A stretch of 14,780 nucleotides of DNA, from contig JAOZGV010000060.1 in assembly GCA_026015225.1 (NCBI GenBank), forward strand, positions 1-14,780, in the 5' to 3' direction. Shown in pieces: positions 13,036-14,780 of the stretch (positions within the stretch are counted from its first letter, which is position 1; each line of letters opens with the position of its first letter). The position numbers were made by a program, and so were the translations under genes. A model generated the notes under the pieces. The model was not told the origin of the DNA. It made no database searches and saw only the letters and a program-made list of their open reading frames with translations. The DNA comes from Candidatus Bathyarchaeota archaeon (GTDB lineage Archaea; Thermoproteota; Bathyarchaeia; 40CM-2-53-6; RBG-13-38-9).

Positions 13036-13335
13036 ATGCACATAAGAATCAAATATTGCGAGATTGAAGAAGATATGAAGGAATATAAGCCAGGTACGTT
13101 TGATAAGCGTGTTGCATACGGTCAAAGATCGAGAAAGCTTCTTCTTGTCTCTTCTGGCATCATAGGTGGTTTTAAAGTTCGTTGCAGAACTGAAAAGAAA
13201 GCAGAAAATTTGGCTTACTCATTCAGAATCAGAAAATCTCACGTCGAAAAATCAGAGAGAGCAAAATATAGCCTAAGAATAAAGGTTGATGGCAATACGG
13301 TTTATGTAACTCAGAAAGAAGAGATCAAGAATTGA
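13036..13335 (+). CDS. Small basic protein of unknown function (99 aa)
   Basis: Not recognised. The protein is Lys/Arg-rich and looks beta-strand-rich and compact: FDKRVAYGQRSRKLLLVSSG, GGFKVRCRTEKKAENLAYSF, then KYSLRIKVDGNTVYVTQ near the C-terminus. There is no signal peptide or membrane segment, so a cytoplasmic, possibly nucleic-acid-binding protein is conceivable from charge alone. Two Cys are present (C8 and one in VRCRT). It has its own TATA box with a very short leader. It sits between small envelope-type genes without obvious functional link. Confidence 0.55.
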   Translation: MHIRIKYCEIEEDMKEYKPGTFDKRVAYGQRSRKLLLVSSGIIGGFKVRCRTEKKAENLAYSFRIRKSHVEKSERAKYSLRIKVDGNTVYVTQKEEIKN

Positions 13336-13355
13336 GTCTATTCAAGAGTGGAAAA

Positions 13356-13375
13356 TTATTTAGAAATCTAAATAA
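13356..13375. repeat. Inverted repeat TTATTTAGA-AA-TCTAAATAA
   Basis: Perfect 9-bp arms around two bases, 20 bases after one stop codon and ending six bases before the next TATA box. It may be an operator overlapping the BRE position or a 3' hairpin for the 13036 gene. Confidence 0.5.
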
Positions 13376-13381
13376 ATGGGA

Positions 13382-13390
13382 TTTATAAGA
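13382..13390 (+). promoter_or_regulatory. TATA box for a leaderless transcript at 13412
   Basis: TTTATAAGA; its centre is about 26 bases before the TTG start at 13412, so the transcript would begin at or next to the start codon. Confidence 0.5.
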
Positions 13391-13411
13391 TCATTTTATT
13401 AGTGAAAAAAT

Positions 13412-13603
13412 TTGGTTCTAGAATGGGTTTTGATTGGGGGCGCTGTTGTAGCAGCTTCTGCCCTCCTTGCTGGCGGGGCCATAGGATATTCCGCTTCACA
13501 GCCAAAATATGCATATTGTTATCCGGGATATGGATACCATCCTGGATACTACCCTGGATACTATTGGGTGCCAAGACCAGCATATTTCATTGTACCGCAA
13601 TAG
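13412..13603 (+). CDS. Membrane-anchored Tyr/Gly/Pro-rich small protein (63 aa)
   Basis: Residues 1-28 form one hydrophobic segment (VLEWVLIGGAVVAASALLAG) that could be a signal anchor. The rest is a low-complexity tail with repeated G-Y, P-G-Y and Y-Y: YCYPGYGYHPGYYPGYYWVP ending in IVPQ. The repeat is visible in the DNA as recurring CTGGATACTA-like units. Start is TTG; a well-placed TATA box predicts a leaderless message, and translation of leaderless TTG is less usual, so the start is not certain. Two other frames cover the same stretch, but only this one gives an anchor followed by a compositionally coherent tail. It resembles, in composition only, the protein at 12050. Function unknown; a surface or envelope-associated role is likely. 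Confidence 0.6.
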   Translation: MVLEWVLIGGAVVAASALLAGGAIGYSASQPKYAYCYPGYGYHPGYYPGYYWVPRPAYFIVPQ

Positions 13604-13625
13604 CTCGCTTGAATTCATGAGATCC

Positions 13626-13654
13626 TAGGAAAAATTTGAATTGGAATATTCCTA
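13626..13654. terminator. Inverted repeat between convergent genes
   Basis: TAGGAA (13626-13631) pairs with TTCCTA (13649-13654) in the 56-base gap between the stops of the Tyr-rich gene and the DUF4349 gene. A T-rich stretch follows on the plus strand, within the end of the opposing gene. A bidirectional terminator is the natural reading. Confidence 0.35.
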
Positions 13655-13659
13655 ATCCT

Positions 13660-14502
13660 CTACTTTTTTTTCTTCTTCTCCCTTCTTCTATACAGATAGT
13701 AGACAGGAACTCCAATTATTGCTAATGGAAGCAGCGTTACTATAAGAATTATCAGACCACGAATCACACCGAAGAATCCCATCAATGCCGTCTCAAAGGT
13801 CAGTCCCCAATCAACCCCTGGTGGCGTAAATGGAGGCGGCGGCTCGATTAAGTTCACTACTACTGATGACATCTCAACATTTCTTTCAAGGTAGTTAATC
13901 TGTCCTTGTAGGCTTTCTATCTCTCCTCTAATACGAGTCAGTTCTCTCTCCACCTGCAATATCTCTTCGACATTTTTTGCCATTGAGAGGATTTCATTAA
14001 GTCTTTTTTCTTGTTTTTGAAGGTTGCTCAGTCTTGCTTTAAGATCAACATAACGCTCAGTAATATCCTCACTTGATGTTCTTTCATCCAGGAGTTTTCC
14101 GTAGCTTTCTATTTCTTTAATTGCTGAATGAAACTCGTCTTTGGGAATTCTTAAGATAATCTCAGCCCTTTCCTGCATGCCTTGAGTGGAGCGAGATGAC
14201 CCGGCTACATAACCTCCGTACTTTCCAGCTAAGTTCTTAACTTTTTCAAAAGTATCACCAATATCGCCTGTCTCTATAGATATATACGCATTATAAATTA
14301 CCATTCTTTCTTCAAAATCTGCAGCATCTCCAGCTGCAATTTCTTTTGATACGATATTAGAAGGACCGCGTACTGCTGGTTGTGGAACAGGATATTGTTG
14401 TTCTTGATAGCCAGTGTATGAATAGAAACCCCAATTTACTATATAAGCTGCTGCTAGAATTATTATTATAGCCATTGATATTCCAATAATTTTTTTATTC
14501 AT
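13660..14502 (-). CDS. DUF4349-family membrane protein
   Basis: 280 residues: an N-terminal membrane helix (about 5-22), a short Gln/Pro-rich linker (EQQYPVPQPAV), a DUF4349 domain and a C-terminal membrane helix (about 236-262) ending in a very basic tail (RRREKKKKK). Family marks are ERMVIYNAYISIETGD, GKYGGYVAGSSRS, EIILRIPKDEFHSAIKEI, the signature SEDITERYVDLKARLSNLQ, and VERELTRIRGEIESLQGQIN in a coiled coil (about 145-210). The family is widespread in bacteria and archaea, with role unknown; the extracellular coiled coil suggests an envelope scaffold or stress sensor. ATG start; the promoter and an operator-like site lie directly upstream. It is convergent with the small-gene cluster. 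Confidence 0.9.
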   Translation of the reverse strand: MNKKIIGISMAIIIILAAAYIVNWGFYSYTGYQEQQYPVPQPAVRGPSNIVSKEIAAGDAADFEERMVIYNAYISIETGDIGDTFEKVKNLAGKYGGYVAGSSRSTQGMQERAEIILRIPKDEFHSAIKEIESYGKLLDERTSSEDITERYVDLKARLSNLQKQEKRLNEILSMAKNVEEILQVERELTRIRGEIESLQGQINYLERNVEMSSVVVNLIEPPPPFTPPGVDWGLTFETALMGFFGVIRGLIILIVTLLPLAIIGVPVYYLYRRREKKKKK

Positions 14503-14530
14503 TTTTAATCAAATCTAACTTATATCTTAG

Positions 14531-14539
14531 ATATATAAA
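14531..14539 (-). promoter_or_regulatory. TATA box of the DUF4349 gene
   Basis: TTTATATAT on the minus strand, about 33 bases before the ATG at 14502, so the leader is very short. Confidence 0.5.
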
Positions 14540-14552
14540 GAGCTAGAGTTTG

Positions 14553-14580
14553 GAACGGTCTGTTCAAATATTAGAACAGA
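14553..14580. promoter_or_regulatory. Three-part operator-like site GAAC-N5-GTTC-N8-GAAC
   Basis: TCTGTTC (14559-14565) and GAACAGA (14574-14580) are perfect 7-bp arms with an 8-base spacer; a third half-site GAAC lies at 14553-14556. The array is directly upstream of the DUF4349 TATA box, where an archaeal activator or repressor would bind. Confidence 0.5.
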
Positions 14581-14637
14581 AATAATTTTTTCTTTAAAAT
14601 TTAATAGTTCAATTTTAGTTGCCCGCACCAAGATACC

Positions 14638-14681
14638 CACACACACACACAAAATAACGTAACTCATCTCATGATGAAGTT
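14638..14681. repeat. Short CA repeat and nearby hairpin
   Basis: Seven CA units (14638-14651) are followed by AACTCAT (14661-14667), which can pair with ATG-A-AGTT (14674-14681, one bulged A). No gene is visible from 14581 to the right edge. A T-run on the minus strand at 14743-14749 may end a gene entering from the right, but no product can be read. Confidence 0.35.
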
Positions 14682-14780
14682 ATCGAAAGGAAGAATGCAA
14701 TTTGATAGAGGAAGAAAAAAGATTCAGAAAAATTTCAAATAATTAAAAAAAGACTGCCTAAGATTTACGCCATTTCCTGA

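Noticed and set aside
13402..13620. Alternative frames over the Tyr-rich gene, including a minus-strand frame at 13383-13583
   Set aside because: The 13412 frame gives a membrane anchor followed by a coherent repeat tail and lies correctly behind a TATA box; the others have no such order.
14638..14651. CA dinucleotide run as a meaningful microsatellite or CRISPR-like element
   Set aside because: Only seven units with no spacers or second copy; most simply a short slippage tract. No CRISPR array, insertion sequence or transposase is visible anywhere in the window.
14700..14780. Small frames near the right edge, including a 15-codon ATG frame
   Set aside because: Too short and too Lys-rich to support; a gene entering on the minus strand is possible but no product can be read.

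Overview
The window is an AT-rich piece of an archaeal chromosome. The evidence is a set of archaeal-type housekeeping enzymes: class I CCA-adding enzyme, ThpR-type 2'-5' RNA ligase, Trm-G10-type tRNA methyltransferase, archaeal RNase Z, and the UPF0200 and UPF0201 proteins. Formylmethanofuran:tetrahydromethanopterin formyltransferase (ftr) points to the archaeal (tetrahydromethanopterin) C1/Wood-Ljungdahl pathway. Several genes start with TTG, and TATA boxes lie about 26 bases before inferred transcript starts. No gene unique to methanogenesis is visible. An uncultured Bathyarchaeia-like lineage would fit, but this is inference and not proven by the window.

Layout. (1) 1-3514, minus strand: a compact run VTT-domain membrane protein > thpR > cca > ATP-grasp enzyme, with two ATGA start/stop overlaps; the ATP-grasp gene runs off the left edge. 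(2) 3809-4845, plus strand: UPF0200 P-loop kinase-like protein and UPF0201 protein. (3) 4823-9755, minus strand: radical SAM protein, prs, Trm-G10 methyltransferase and rnz in series, then ftr with its own promoter; ftr converges on and overlaps UPF0201. (4) 9756-13603, plus strand: a looser region of orphan genes. It holds a di-heme b-type membrane cytochrome, an exported protein with a Tat-like signal and a duplicated domain, and several very small proteins, two of them extremely rich in Tyr, Trp, Pro and Gly. Most of these have their own TATA box with a very short or no leader. (5) 13660-14502, minus strand: a DUF4349-type membrane protein with an operator-like site behind its promoter.

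How it works together. The left two thirds is RNA processing (CCA addition, tRNA 3' processing, tRNA G10 methylation, RNA ligase/phosphodiesterase), nucleotide supply (PRPP) and C1 metabolism. The right third is envelope biology. The most interesting items are the di-heme cytochrome with its exported partner, the aromatic-rich mini-proteins, an apparent loss of a catalytic Asp in the CCA-adding enzyme, a probable CTG start in the VTT gene, and several strong palindromes that could be regulatory sites or alternative hairpins. Everything here is read by eye; no database search was possible.
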